A DNA stretch of 64,000 bases from JANNMJ01 sp031425525 (GCA_031425525.1 JANPJM010000079.1:58056-122055); one strand, 5' to 3'. Shown: positions 35,320 through 44,745, counted from the first letter of the stretch. Numbers and translations are program-made. Notes: a model not told the origin generated them from the letters alone.

Positions 35320-37032
35320 CTACTTGGCAAACGCCACCGCCCGCGTCTCGCGGATGACGGTGATCTTGATCTGGCCGGGGTACTGCATCTCCTTCTCGAT
35401 CTTCTGCGAGATGTCGAACGAAAGCTGCTGGGCGTAATCGTCGCTCACGTTTTCGGCATCGACCAAAATCCGCAGCTCGCGGCCCGCCTGGATGGCGTAG
35501 CACTGCTGCACGCCTTTGAAGGCGGCGCCGAGTTGTTCCAGCTCGCGCAGGCGCTTGATGTAGCTTTCGGCCATCTCGCGCCGGGCGCCGGGCCGCGAGC
35601 CCGAAATCGCATCGCACGCCTGAATGATGGGCGAAATGAGCGCCGTCATCTCGATCTCGTCGTGATGGGCGCCGATGGCGTTGATGACTTCCGGGTGTTC
35701 CTTGTACTTCTTCGCCAACTCCATCCCGATGATGGCGTGCGGCAATTCGGGCTCCTCGGTGGTCACCTTACCAATGTCGTGCAGCAGCCCGGCGCGCTTC
35801 GCGAGCTTCACGTTGAGGCCCAGCTCGGCGGCCATCGTGGCGCAGAGGTTCGACACTTCACGCGAGTGCTGGAGCAGGTTTTGGCCGTACGACGAGCGGA
35901 AACGCATCCGCCCCACCATCTTGATGAGTTCCGGGTGGAGGCCGCCGATATTGAGATCGATGCAGGTACGCTCACCGATTTCGGTGATCTCTTCGTCGAT
36001 GTTCTTGCGCGTTTTGGCCACGATTTCCTCGATGCGCGCCGGGTGAATGCGGCCGTCCTGCACGAGGCGGTGGAGCGAGAGGCGCGCCACCTCGCGGCGC
36101 ACCGGGTCGAAGCCGGAAATGATGATTGCTTCGGGGGTGTCGTCCACGATGAACTCGACGCCCGTCGCCGCTTCCAGCGCGCGGATGTTGCGCCCTTCGC
36201 GGCCGATGATTTTGCCCTTCACGTCGTCGGACTCGATGTTGAACACCGACACGCAGTTCTCGATGGCGTGTTCGGCGGCCGTCCGCTGAATGGTTTCCAC
36301 CACCACCTTACGCGCGTCTTTCGTAGCCGTCAGGCGGGCCTGGGCCAGCGTATCCTTCACGAACGACGTAGCCTTCATTTCCGCTTCCTGGCGAATATTG
36401 TTCACGAGCTGCTCGCGGGCTTCGTCGGCGGTCAGGCCGGCCACAGTTTCAAGCTGCGCGTTGATCGAGTTGCGCTCCTCGATGGTGGCTGCCAGAGCGG
36501 CATCCAACTCGGCCTGCTGCGCGTCGAGCTTGGCGAGTTGCTTGTCGTGCCGAGCCTGAAAATCAGTTTGTTGCTTGTCGGCGCGGGTTTGTAGCGTCAG
36601 TTTCAGCTCATCCAATTCGGTTTCGCGCCGGGCGGCGGCTTCAAGCTGCCGGGTCGTCTGCTCGATCTGCTTCGCGACAAGCTGCTCTTGCTGCGCAATC
36701 TTTTCTTCGGCGGCTATTACCGACGCTTTCCGGCTTTTTACTTCCTCTTCCGTTTCCGCTTTCAGCCGCAGAAACTTCTCCTTCGAGCTTTGCTGCCGTT
36801 CACTGATCTGCTGATCGATGCGCGTAATCTTCTCCTGACAAAGCTGTTCGGCGCGGGCCTGTAACTCGGTCGAGCGGGCTTCAGCGTCGGCAATCAGTTG
36901 CTGCGCGCGCTGTCGGGCGGCGCCTTCGTGGTCGGTGATGGCGGCCTGAGCGCGCGCCCGGCCGAAATAAAAGCCCGCCGCCAGCGCCACAAGGGCCACC
37001 AGCAAGCAGGTAATGATGGTCGAACTGTCCAT
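35320..37032 (-). CDS. rny: Ribonuclease Y
   Basis: RNase Y is a membrane-bound endoribonuclease that starts mRNA decay. The 570-residue protein has an N-terminal anchor (about 5-25; TIITCLLVALVALAAGFYFG), a long coiled coil (about 30-240), and a KH domain (about 255-320; GKIIGREGRNIRALEAATGVEFIVDD). The HD domain lies at about 380-480 (LLQHSREVSNLCATMAAELG, AKRAGLLHDIGKV). I use ATG 37032 because it places the anchor at the N-terminus. The gene lies downstream of zapA on the same strand, an order often seen in Bacteroidota. Confidence 0.96.
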   Translation of the reverse strand: MDSSTIITCLLVALVALAAGFYFGRARAQAAITDHEGAARQRAQQLIADAEARSTELQARAEQLCQEKITRIDQQISERQQSSKEKFLRLKAETEEEVKSRKASVIAAEEKIAQQEQLVAKQIEQTTRQLEAAARRETELDELKLTLQTRADKQQTDFQARHDKQLAKLDAQQAELDAALAATIEERNSINAQLETVAGLTADEAREQLVNNIRQEAEMKATSFVKDTLAQARLTATKDARKVVVETIQRTAAEHAIENCVSVFNIESDDVKGKIIGREGRNIRALEAATGVEFIVDDTPEAIIISGFDPVRREVARLSLHRLVQDGRIHPARIEEIVAKTRKNIDEEITEIGERTCIDLNIGGLHPELIKMVGRMRFRSSYGQNLLQHSREVSNLCATMAAELGLNVKLAKRAGLLHDIGKVTTEEPELPHAIIGMELAKKYKEHPEVINAIGAHHDEIEMTALISPIIQACDAISGSRPGARREMAESYIKRLRELEQLGAAFKGVQQCYAIQAGRELRILVDAENVSDDYAQQLSFDISQKIEKEMQYPGQIKITVIRETRAVAFAK

Positions 37033-37140
37033 TTGACGAGCTATCTTCAATGCCTGCACCCGTAAGGCGCCGGCAGGTAAGTGGGAAAGAAGACAGCAGC
37101 GGAGGTCAGCCGCACACGACCCGCATCGAAGAAATCAAAA

Positions 37141-37530
37141 TCAATTGCCCGTAAATGCCGATCCGCCGCGCGGCGGCCCCGTGGGCGGGCCGGTGGTTTC
37201 GTTGCGCTCGGCGCCACCACGGGGCGGCCCGCTGCCAGGCCCAGTGGGCGCGGCAAGCAGCAGCTCGTGCAGGTGTTCGAGGCGTTGATGGAAGCCCCCG
37301 GAGGCCGCCTCGACCCGCTGCTCGGCGAGCAGTTGGTCGGCGACGGCATCCAGGGCAATCATCGAGAGTATGTCCTGATCGGGCAGGCCATACGCATCGC
37401 GAAACTGCTTGATCCGCTCATTCAGCACCCGCCCGGCCGCCCGTAACCGCGCTTCCTGCTCGGCCGTGACGGTCATGGGGTAATCGCGCTCGGCGATCTT
37501 GATGCGAATTTTATTGAGCGGCTCGCTCAT
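37141..37530 (-). CDS. zapA: Cell division protein ZapA
   Basis: This 129-residue protein has a ZapA globular head, IRIKIAERDYPMTVTAEQEARLRAAGRVLNERI, then a helix carrying the tetramer interface (LDAVADQLLAEQRVEAA). The tail is rich in Gly and Pro (PTGPGSGPPRGGAERNETTGPPTGPPRGG) and looks disordered. ZapA cross-links FtsZ filaments at the division site. It lies between a small coiled-coil gene (upstream) and rny (downstream). I start at MSEPLNK because the upstream in-frame stretch lacks family resemblance. Confidence 0.9.
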   Translation of the reverse strand: MSEPLNKIRIKIAERDYPMTVTAEQEARLRAAGRVLNERIKQFRDAYGLPDQDILSMIALDAVADQLLAEQRVEAASGGFHQRLEHLHELLLAAPTGPGSGPPRGGAERNETTGPPTGPPRGGSAFTGN

Positions 37531-37641
37531 AAGGTAGACAGCGAAAAAGCAAAGCGCCCGGCCGCCCGTTGGCGGCCCGTGGGCGAACGGAAAATCGGTT
37601 TTGCCGCCAACCCCCACGGGCCAACGGCAACAGGTTTTCGA

Positions 37642-37929
37642 CTAATCCTTGAGATACGCGATACAGCGGTCGATCTCGCGGAGATAGTCGTTGATTCGAA
37701 GCTTCAATTCGGTCGCGGCAGAAGAATCCGCTGCGATACTGCCGGCAATTTTGGCGATATTATCCTGGTTCCGAAAATCATCCAAACGGTCGGCTTGGTC
37801 AGTCAGTTGATCTTCGAGCTCCTGCACGCGTGCCTGCGCAGCCCATAACTGGGCGCGTAAAGCAGCGTGTTCGGCCACCAACACGCTGACGCGTTGGGTG
37901 ACGGAATCGAGAAGCGCGGAGGTTTCCAC
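37642..37929 (-). CDS. Small coiled-coil protein next to zapA
   Basis: This 95-residue protein is nearly all heptad-pattern helix (VTQRVSVLVAEHAALRAQLWAAQARVQELEDQL) and ends in LKLRINDYLREIDRCIAYLKD. A similar small coiled-coil gene commonly precedes zapA in Bacteroidota; by size and fold it could work like ZapB or ZauP as a ZapA partner. That role is inferred from position only. Confidence 0.8.
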   Translation of the reverse strand: METSALLDSVTQRVSVLVAEHAALRAQLWAAQARVQELEDQLTDQADRLDDFRNQDNIAKIAGSIAADSSAATELKLRINDYLREIDRCIAYLKD

Positions 37930-38086
37930 TGATTAACAGCCTGATAGCGCGTTTGAACAAGTTTCAGCGCCCGCACAAGTCGTCGCGGTTGCTGGTTGGG
38001 GGCGAATTTCGGGAAAAAATACCACAATCGCGCCCGGCTCGGTCGGTTTCGCCGCATTTAGGCCGTAATCATTTCAATTTCATTCG

Positions 38087-38893
38087 ATGGATTTGCTCAC
38101 TTCCGCCCAAAACCCACGCGTAAAGCGTCTTCTGCGCCTGCAACAAAAAAGCGCCGACCGCCGCGCCGAAGGCCTGACCGTGGTCGAAGGCTTGCGCGAG
38201 CTGACCATTGCGGCGGGCGCGGGCGTCGAGATTGTGGAACTGTACCACTGCGCGGCCCTGCCCAATGCGGCGCCGCCCGCCGCCCTCGCCGCGCTGGGCG
38301 TGCCGCCGGCGCGCCGCTGGGAGTTGGCACCCGCCGCCTTCGAGCGCATCGCCTACCGCGATGGCTCCGACGGCGTTATCGGGCTCGTGCGTCCGCCCGC
38401 CGGTACGCTGGCCGGGCTGCGCTTGCGGCCCAACCCGCTGTTGCTGGTGGTGGAAGCCGTGGAAAAACCCGGCAACCTGGGCGCGCTGCTCCGCACGGCC
38501 GACGCCGCTGCCGTCGATGCGGTACTGGTGTTCGACGCCCGCGCCGATGTGTGGAGCCCCAACGTCATTCGGGCGTCCATTGGGTGTGCCTTTACGCGGC
38601 CGCTCATCGCGTGCGGGCACGCCGAGGGGGCGGCGTGGCTGAAAGCCAACGGCATCCGCACGTTCGCCGCCGCCCTCACCGACCGCGCCCAGCCGTACAC
38701 CGAAGCCGATTTCCGTGGCCCTACTGCCCTGCTGCTCGGTACCGAAGCCGACGGCCTCACGCCCGCCGCACTGGCGGCAGCTGACGAAGTCGTCATCATC
38801 CCGATGCGCGGCCTCATCGACTCGCTCAACGTGAGCGTGGCGGCGGCAGTACTCACCTTTGAAGCCGTGCGGCAGCGTGACGCCCGCAAGTAG
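38087..38893 (+). CDS. TrmH-family (SPOUT) RNA methyltransferase
   Basis: This 268-residue protein has an N-terminal substrate-binding domain (LTSAQNPRVKRLLRLQ, VVEGLRELTIAA) and a C-terminal SpoU knot. Its motifs are VVEAVEKPGNLGALLRTADAAAVDAVLV, ALLLGTEADGL and IPMRGLIDSLNVSVAAAVLTFEA. These enzymes 2'-O-methylate ribose in rRNA or tRNA; the exact target cannot be assigned, though the domain order resembles RlmB/TsnR-type members. A GCGGACATTCTGTTCG hairpin half-element follows the stop. Confidence 0.9.
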   Translation: MDLLTSAQNPRVKRLLRLQQKSADRRAEGLTVVEGLRELTIAAGAGVEIVELYHCAALPNAAPPAALAALGVPPARRWELAPAAFERIAYRDGSDGVIGLVRPPAGTLAGLRLRPNPLLLVVEAVEKPGNLGALLRTADAAAVDAVLVFDARADVWSPNVIRASIGCAFTRPLIACGHAEGAAWLKANGIRTFAAALTDRAQPYTEADFRGPTALLLGTEADGLTPAALAAADEVVIIPMRGLIDSLNVSVAAAVLTFEAVRQRDARK

Positions 38894-38912
38894 CGCGGAC
38901 ATTCTGTTCGCG

Positions 38913-39722
38913 TCAAGCCCGAACGCGCGCTTGCCCCGTCGGGCAACCCGCCAACACCACGCACCGTGTGCACGCCGGATTCAGGTAAAAGCAGCACTTC
39001 TGCCCGTGAAACATCAGCGCCTCGTGATGGTCGTACACGGCCTGCGCATCGTGCGCCCATTCGGGCGGCAACAGTGCGGCCAACAGCGCGTGCGCCGGCC
39101 CTTCGCCCACCTTCGGCCCGATGAGGCCCAACCGTTGCGCCACCCGATGATGGTGGCTATCAACGGGCATCGCCGCAATCCGTAAGCTGCTGAACAGCAG
39201 CACGGCGGCGCTCGTCTTCGGCCCCACGCCGCCAATGGATTCGAGCCACGTGCGGGCGTCGGGCACTGGCATTTCGGCTAAGAATCCGAGATCGCAGGGT
39301 GGCCTCTGCTCATCGCCGCAGCGCCGGCTGATCTCGCGCAGCACCGCCTGAATGCGGGGCGCCTTTTGTTCGGGCCACGTACAGGGCGCCAGTAGGGCCT
39401 GTACCTCAGCGGTGGGCGCGTCGCGTACTTGCTCCCAGGTGGGCAGCGCCGCCCGCAGTTGCTGGTACGCCCGGTGCGACTCGGCATTGCGTGTCCGGTG
39501 GCTCAACAACGCGCTCACCAACTCGCTGAGCGGGTCTTTGGTGCTGAAAAACCGAAAGGGCGCCCCGTATTCGGCGCACAGCCGCTCGTGAACCCAGCGG
39601 AGCATCGTGCGGCGGGCGGCGAGGTCGGCGTCGGGCGGCAAGGGCGGGGGCGGCGTGCCATCGGCGCGGGGCGAAGCGTCCGGGTTGGGCAGAAGAGCAG
39701 GTGGGTGGGCATCGGCTTCCAT
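38913..39722 (-). CDS. Endonuclease III-like DNA glycosylase (HhH-GPD, 4Fe-4S)
   Basis: This 269-residue protein has a proline-rich N-terminal tail (about 1-35) and a helix-hairpin-helix domain with LESIGGVGPKTSAAVLL, where Lys of GPKT matches the catalytic lysine. The catalytic aspartate lies in AAMPVDSHHHRVAQRLGLI. The final C-x6-C-x2-C-x5-C (CFYLNPACTRCVVLAGC) is the 4Fe-4S site of the Nth/MutY group. It should remove damaged pyrimidines in base excision repair. The TrmH-like gene converges with a 19-bp gap. Assignment to Nth proper rather than a sister family is tentative. Confidence 0.88.
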   Translation of the reverse strand: MEADAHPPALLPNPDASPRADGTPPPPLPPDADLAARRTMLRWVHERLCAEYGAPFRFFSTKDPLSELVSALLSHRTRNAESHRAYQQLRAALPTWEQVRDAPTAEVQALLAPCTWPEQKAPRIQAVLREISRRCGDEQRPPCDLGFLAEMPVPDARTWLESIGGVGPKTSAAVLLFSSLRIAAMPVDSHHHRVAQRLGLIGPKVGEGPAHALLAALLPPEWAHDAQAVYDHHEALMFHGQKCCFYLNPACTRCVVLAGCPTGQARVRA

Positions 39723-39875
39723 CGCTGTCTCAACGCGCCGCCGCCGAACCGGTTGCCGGGCTGCGGGCGCCCGGTGCGCCGCGCTCGACCATCAGCCTCG
39801 CTACCGCAGTCGGCATAACCCAATGCCGCCAGCGCTCGTTGGGGGCACATTTAGTTACCAACCTCTTTGTTCTGT

Positions 39876-40727
39876 ATGCGTTTTTCTCTTCCTGTGGCCG
39901 GGGTACTGGCCGTGCTGGCTGTCGGGCAAGCGGCGCCGGTCGCGGCGCAATCGTCGGTGGAGTCAGCCCCAATAACAGTGGACTCACCGTACCACACGTC
40001 CTGGCAAGTGGATGCCCCAGTTTGCGCACTTGGCGCGGCGGCGTCGTATTGGGGGCTTACCATCCTCAACAGTAAGGAAGGCTTGACGGAGGAAACGGCC
40101 CTGGCGCTTCGCAAGGAAGACGTGCCGCGCTTCGACCGTTTTTCGGCCGGTTGGTACAGTCAGGAGGCCAACCAGCTGTCGAACTACCCATTTTACGGGT
40201 CGTTTGCCCTCGCTCCGGCCCTCATTGCCCTCGACCCGGCCATGCGCGGGCATCGGGGGCAGGCAGCGATGCTGTATTTTGAGACGATGGCCATTGCAGG
40301 AACGGCGTTTACCCAAACCGCCGGCCGCACCTTTCGCAAACGCCCCCTGACGTACGGCGCCGACGTTTCCATTCGCGAAAAAACGCGCCGCAACACCGAA
40401 AACTCGTTTTTTGCCGGCCATACGACGTCGACGTCAGCAGCGGCTTTTTGCTTCGCGAAGCTCTACCACGATTACCACCCCACATCGCGGGCGAGGCCGT
40501 GGGTGTGGGTCGGAGCAGCCTTAGTGCCCGCCGCAGTAGGGTATTACCGGCTCGAAGCGGGCAAGCACTTCCTGAGCGACAACCTGATTGGGTACGTCAT
40601 CGGGGCGGCCATCGGCATCGGCGTGCCGCAGTTGCACAAAATGGCGGCCCAGCGCGGGGTCGGGCTGCAACCGGCGGCCCTCCCCAATGGCGCGGCGGGG
40701 CTGGCCGTTAGTTGGCGCCCCCGGTAA
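39876..40727 (+). CDS. PAP2-superfamily membrane phosphatase
   Basis: This 283-residue protein has a signal peptide (MRFSLPVAGVLAVLAVGQ, ending AAPVAAQ). The PAP2 motif series is present as FRKRPLTYG (KxxxxxxRP-like), NSFFAGHTTSTSA (PSGH-like, with Ala for Ser) and YYRLEAGKHFLSDNLIG (SRxxxxxHxxxD). Hydrophobic helices lie at about 60-95 and 200-240. PAP2 enzymes remove phosphate from lipids such as phosphatidate or undecaprenyl diphosphate; the substrate here is unknown. ATG 39876 is chosen over a TTG at 39867 because it starts the signal peptide. Confidence 0.87.
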   Translation: MRFSLPVAGVLAVLAVGQAAPVAAQSSVESAPITVDSPYHTSWQVDAPVCALGAAASYWGLTILNSKEGLTEETALALRKEDVPRFDRFSAGWYSQEANQLSNYPFYGSFALAPALIALDPAMRGHRGQAAMLYFETMAIAGTAFTQTAGRTFRKRPLTYGADVSIREKTRRNTENSFFAGHTTSTSAAAFCFAKLYHDYHPTSRARPWVWVGAALVPAAVGYYRLEAGKHFLSDNLIGYVIGAAIGIGVPQLHKMAAQRGVGLQPAALPNGAAGLAVSWRPR

Positions 40728-40741
40728 ACGCGCGGCTTTGC

Positions 40742-41491
40742 CTAGTTGGAAACTGCGGGCGCGGGCGTGCCAGCCGTTTCCTTCTTAAAAATATACCCGC
40801 CGAACTTGGCCCCCCACACCTGCTCGCCCTTTTCGTCGAAGCCGCGATCCCAGGAGATGAGTTGTTTAGGCGTAATCGTGACGTCGGTTTGGGCGTACTT
40901 GGCGCCGCGCAGGCTGCTCAGGCAATCCTGACCGTTGGTAGCGCCCCGGTACTCTTTGGAGCCGCTCTTGCGCATAATTACCGAGCAGCCCTGGCGCGAG
41001 ATGAGCGAGTCAGGCGTGATGTTGGCGAGCGGTTTGGGTTCTTTCCACTGGCCCGTAAACCGCAGCGGGTTAGCCAATTCATACACCACACTTTCGATTT
41101 TGCCGTCTTCGCTGCGTGCGCGCAGGTGGTACACGCGCTGCCGGTAGGGGCGTTGCTGCGCCGACGCCGTGGCCTGTTCGACGTAAAAATAAATGCCTTC
41201 GCTTTCGGGCCGGTCTTTCCAGATGCGGGCGATGTGGAGGCGAATGTCGAAATACTCCTTGTCGTTGGCGGCCTGCTCGGCGGAGTTGTAATTGCCCTCC
41301 ATCAGCTTGGCGAGGTGCCGGATTTCCCTTTCTTTACCGAAAGATGTGGCGATGGTGGTGCCCGTGGCGTTACTAGGGGCGGCCGTTGGCGAACCCGACG
41401 GCGACATCGTGGCGCAGCCGGTGATGAGCGCAAGCGATACGGGGAGGGTGGCGGCGCGGAAAACGTGGCCCAAAGTGGAGATGTGTAGCAT
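40742..41491 (-). CDS. CpeT/CpcT-family lipoprotein
   Basis: This 249-residue protein has a signal peptide with lipobox (LALITGCATM) followed by a linker. A CpeT/CpcT domain occupies about 55-245: HLAKLMEGNYNSAEQAANDKEYFDIRLHIARIW, YFYVEQA, PYRQRVYHLRA, NGQDCLSSLRGAKYAQTDV and SWDRGFDEKGEQVWGAKFGGYIF. In cyanobacteria this fold attaches bilins to phycobiliproteins. A lipoprotein version outside phototrophs cannot have that role, so the ligand is unknown. The stop lies 15 bp from the converging PAP2 gene. Confidence 0.87.
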   Translation of the reverse strand: MLHISTLGHVFRAATLPVSLALITGCATMSPSGSPTAAPSNATGTTIATSFGKEREIRHLAKLMEGNYNSAEQAANDKEYFDIRLHIARIWKDRPESEGIYFYVEQATASAQQRPYRQRVYHLRARSEDGKIESVVYELANPLRFTGQWKEPKPLANITPDSLISRQGCSVIMRKSGSKEYRGATNGQDCLSSLRGAKYAQTDVTITPKQLISWDRGFDEKGEQVWGAKFGGYIFKKETAGTPAPAVSN

Positions 41492-41651
41492 ATCAGAGGC
41501 GAAGAGGAGGAGCGTACGGAAGCCAAAAGTAGCGTATACACGCGGCCATTGGGTAAAAAAACGGCCCGTCGCCGGTAAAAACCAGCGGCGGGCCGTAAAA
41601 AAAACTGCTATCCAGCGGAAAATTACCGGTGCGATCAGCTCGCTAGATGAT

Positions 41652-43469
41652 TTACTCCTCGCGACCGCCCAAGCGCTTGCGCTCGTTCTCGTCGAGGTAA
41701 ATCTTGCGCATCCGCACGGCTTTCGGGGTTACTTCGAGGTATTCATCCTTCTGGATGTACTCCATCGCTTCTTCCAACGAAAACTGGCGTTTGGGGGCAA
41801 TCTTGACGTTTTCGTCGTTGCCCGAAGCGCGCATGTTCGTCAGCTTCTTGCCCTTCTGGATGTTGATCGTGAGGTCGGAAGGGCGCGTGTGTTCGCCGAT
41901 TACCTGACCGCCGTACACTTCCTCGCCCGGATCGACGAAGAACGTGCCCCGATCCTGCATCTTATCAATGGTGTACGCCGTGCCGGGGCCGGCTTCCAAC
42001 GAAATCAGCGAACCCGAAATGCGGCCGGGGATTGGCCCCTTGTACTCTTCATAGCGCACGAAGCGGTGGTTCATAATGGCTTCGCCGGAGGTTGAGGTCA
42101 GCACGTTGTTCCGCAGACCGATCAGGCCACGCGACGGAATGTTGAATTCCAAATGCTGCAAGTCGCCCTTCGGCTCCATAATCGTCATCTCGCCTTTGCG
42201 CATCGAGACCAGCTCGATCACCTTACCGGCGCTTTCCTCGGGCACGTCTACCACCAAATGCTCAATGGGCTCGGTGCGCTGGCCGTTTTCGTCTTCCTGG
42301 AAGATAACCTGCGGTTGACCTACTTGCAGTTCGTAACCCTCGCGGCGCATCGTCTCGATGAGTACCGACAAGTGCAGAATCCCGCGCCCAAAGACCACGA
42401 ACTGATCCTCGCGGCCGGTTTCCTCGACGCGCAGCGCCAGATTCTTCTCGGTTTCCTTGAAGAGGCGGTCGCGCAGGTGACGGCTCGTCACGAACTTGCC
42501 TTCCTTCCCGAAAAACGGCGAGTTGTTGATCGTGAACAGCATGTTCATCGTCGGCTCGTCAATCGAGATCCGTGGTAGCGGCTCCGGGTTCTCAAAGTCG
42601 GCCAGCGTATCGCCGATTTCAAAGCCTTCGATACCAGTCACGGCGCAGATGTCGCCGGCGGCTACGCTCTCGACCTTCACGCGGCCCAAGCCCTCAAATA
42701 CTTGTAGCTCCTTGATTTTGACCTTCTTGATCGTGCCATCGCGCTTGCAGAGGCTCATGTTGGCGCCTTCGCGCAACACGCCCCGCGCCACCCGCCCAAT
42801 GGCGATCCGGCCGACGAACGACGAGTAGTCGAGCGACGTCACCTGCAATTGCGGCGTGCCTTCCACGAACGGCGATGGGGGAATGACGTCTACCACGGCG
42901 TCGAAGAGCGCGATGATGTTGTCGGTCTTCTGCTGCCAATCGCGCGACATCCAGCCTTGCTTGCTCGACCCGTACAACGTCACGAAATCAAGCTGGTCTT
43001 CGGTGGCGTCGAGGTTGAACATCAAATCGAATACCTGCTCGTGGACTTCATCCGGGCGGCAGTTTTCCTTGTCAACTTTATTGACCACCACAATCGGCTT
43101 CAGGCCGAGCTGGATGGCTTTCGACAGCACGAAGCGCGTCTGCGGCATCGGCCCTTCAAAGGCATCGACGAGCAGCAGCACGCCGTCGGCCATTTTCAGC
43201 ACCCGCTCGACTTCACCACCGAAGTCGGCGTGACCAGGGGTGTCGATGATGTTGATCTTGACGTCTTTATACCGAACCGAAACGTTCTTCGACACGATGG
43301 TGATACCGCGCTCGCGCTCCAGGTCGTTGTTATCGAGGATAAGGTCGTCGAAGTGCTGGTGCGCGTCGAAAATTTTCGAGGCGTGAATGATCTTGTCCAC
43401 CAACGTCGTTTTGCCGTGGTCGACGTGGGCGATAATGGCGATGTTGCGAATGCTGCCGGGGCGCTGCAT
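41652..43469 (-). CDS. typA: Ribosome-associated GTPase TypA/BipA
   Basis: This 605-residue translational GTPase shows G1 IIAHVDHGKTTLVDKI, the switch I region LERERGITIVSKNVSV, G3 DTPGHADFGGEVERVL and G4 VVNKVDK. Domains II, III and V and the TypA-specific C-terminal domain (TPKAVRMRKIYLDENERKR) follow. It acts in ribosome assembly and stress or cold adaptation. I use ATG 43469, the usual N-terminus; the frame extends upstream through the promoter. A TACCTTTG box lies on the minus strand at 43512-43519. Confidence 0.97.
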   Translation of the reverse strand: MQRPGSIRNIAIIAHVDHGKTTLVDKIIHASKIFDAHQHFDDLILDNNDLERERGITIVSKNVSVRYKDVKINIIDTPGHADFGGEVERVLKMADGVLLLVDAFEGPMPQTRFVLSKAIQLGLKPIVVVNKVDKENCRPDEVHEQVFDLMFNLDATEDQLDFVTLYGSSKQGWMSRDWQQKTDNIIALFDAVVDVIPPSPFVEGTPQLQVTSLDYSSFVGRIAIGRVARGVLREGANMSLCKRDGTIKKVKIKELQVFEGLGRVKVESVAAGDICAVTGIEGFEIGDTLADFENPEPLPRISIDEPTMNMLFTINNSPFFGKEGKFVTSRHLRDRLFKETEKNLALRVEETGREDQFVVFGRGILHLSVLIETMRREGYELQVGQPQVIFQEDENGQRTEPIEHLVVDVPEESAGKVIELVSMRKGEMTIMEPKGDLQHLEFNIPSRGLIGLRNNVLTSTSGEAIMNHRFVRYEEYKGPIPGRISGSLISLEAGPGTAYTIDKMQDRGTFFVDPGEEVYGGQVIGEHTRPSDLTINIQKGKKLTNMRASGNDENVKIAPKRQFSLEEAMEYIQKDEYLEVTPKAVRMRKIYLDENERKRLGGREE

Positions 43470-43511
43470 CAGATAAGAGCTAAAACTGAGTACGTTCTGA
43501 TTTTCAGGCCG

Positions 43512-43519
43512 CAAAGGTA
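43512..43519 (-). promoter_or_regulatory. typA promoter -7 box
   Basis: Minus-strand TACCTTTG, 43 nt before the typA ATG, matches the Bacteroidota consensus. A clear TTG at the usual upstream distance is not seen. Confidence 0.6.
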
Positions 43520-43631
43520 CGGTTTTCGCGCCGGGCGGCCTAATCCGTAGCCAACACCGCTGTAAGGAAGCGCGTTCGCGGCCGTCCATCATCGTGCAAA
43601 CCCGCTTTCCTCACCCTGTTATTTTTTTGTC

Positions 43632-44174
43632 ATGACTTTCCTGAAATCGATTTTCCTTGCGCCTTTGGCGCCCATGTTGGGCGCGCTCCTGCTGAGGGCG
43701 GCCACGGCGTGCGGCCAAACCGGCGCTGCCGGCACCGCCGAAAAAGCTACGGCCCACCAGCCAACACTCACCAAAACTGCCGCCGAGTGGAAGAAGCAAC
43801 TCACGCCCGACCAGTATCGTGTGCTGCGCGAAAAAGGCACCGAGCGCGCCTTTTCCGGGGCGCTGTGGGATACCCACGATGCGGGCACGTTTTACTGCGC
43901 CGCGTGCCATCAGAAGCTGTTCACGTCGGCCACAAAATTTGATTCCGGCACCGGTTGGCCGTCGTTCTGGGCGCCGGCCGATAAAAAAGCCGTCGCCGAA
44001 AACGTCGATTCGATGTACGGAATGCAGCGCACCGAAGTGGTGTGCGCCCGCTGCGGCGGCCACCTGGGCCACGTCTTCGAGGATGGCCCCAAGCCTACCG
44101 GTCTGCGCTACTGCATGAATTCGGTGTCAATGACATTCGAGCCCACCACGAAAGGCGCCAAAGCGGCCAAGTAG
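43632..44174 (+). CDS. msrB: Peptide-methionine (R)-S-oxide reductase, exported
   Basis: This 180-residue MsrB has an added N-terminal signal/lipoprotein sequence (LLRAATACGQT). The domain starts at about residue 50 (WKKQLTPDQYRVLREKGTERAFSG). It has the zinc pairs FYCAACHQKL and EVVCARCGGHLGHVF, FDSGTGWPSFW and the catalytic Cys in RYCMNSVSM. It repairs methionine-R-sulfoxide; the N-terminus suggests it works on periplasmic or outer-membrane proteins. It is divergently placed relative to typA. Confidence 0.93.
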   Translation: MTFLKSIFLAPLAPMLGALLLRAATACGQTGAAGTAEKATAHQPTLTKTAAEWKKQLTPDQYRVLREKGTERAFSGALWDTHDAGTFYCAACHQKLFTSATKFDSGTGWPSFWAPADKKAVAENVDSMYGMQRTEVVCARCGGHLGHVFEDGPKPTGLRYCMNSVSMTFEPTTKGAKAAK

Positions 44175-44321
44175 CAGCGCCCCTGGTCGCCGTAATTTAA
44201 GCTGCCAAATAGCCGGCAACCGCTGATTTACGTATAGAGCCGTCGGCACGCCTCCCTGAAAACAGCGCGGCGCGTCGGCGGCTTTTTTCGACTCTTTTTT
44301 CATCTTTATTTGCTACTTCCG

Positions 44322-44666
44322 ATGGCGCGCATTTCGTTTTTTTTCGCTTCGTTGCTATTGCTCGGCACCGCCGGCGCGTGTTCGAACATGCAGGTCGCCA
44401 CCGGTAACCGAATTACGCCATCGGGCCAGCCCGGCTCGCCGACGGCGCCCATCCAATCCGACGCCGAGCGGCAGGCGGTATACAATCAGTCGGGGCAGGG
44501 CGTGGTGCCTAATGCTACGCCGCGCGCCGCGCCGCTCAACCAGCAAGTGAGCGAGATAAACTCGCGGAAGTACATCGACATCCCGTCGAATCAATCGCCG
44601 AACATCACCCCCGAAACGCGCACGCAACAGCAGACCCCACAGCCGCAGCTTATTCCTCGGCCGTAA
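44322..44666 (+). CDS. Small lipoprotein of unknown function
   Basis: This 114-residue protein has a signal peptide and lipobox (ASLLLLGTAGACSNM) followed by a polar tail rich in Pro, Gln, Asn and Thr (PSGQPGSPTAPIQ, TRTQQQTPQPQL). The tail has no predictable fold. I recognise no family. It ends just before a strong bidirectional terminator. Confidence 0.75.
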   Translation: MARISFFFASLLLLGTAGACSNMQVATGNRITPSGQPGSPTAPIQSDAERQAVYNQSGQGVVPNATPRAAPLNQQVSEINSRKYIDIPSNQSPNITPETRTQQQTPQPQLIPRP

Positions 44667-44690
44667 ATAGTCACGCTTTCCGTAGCCATA

Positions 44691-44745
44691 AAAAAGCCCC
44701 TCGCCGACCGAAACCACGTAAGTTTCGGTCGGCGAGGGGCTTTTT
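44691..44745. terminator. Strong bidirectional terminator
   Basis: A 24-bp perfect stem (AAAAAGCCCCTCGCCGACCG... at 44691-44714 with 44722-44745) surrounds a 7-nt loop, with A and T runs on either side. It separates the converging lipoprotein and AT-hook genes. Confidence 0.92.
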
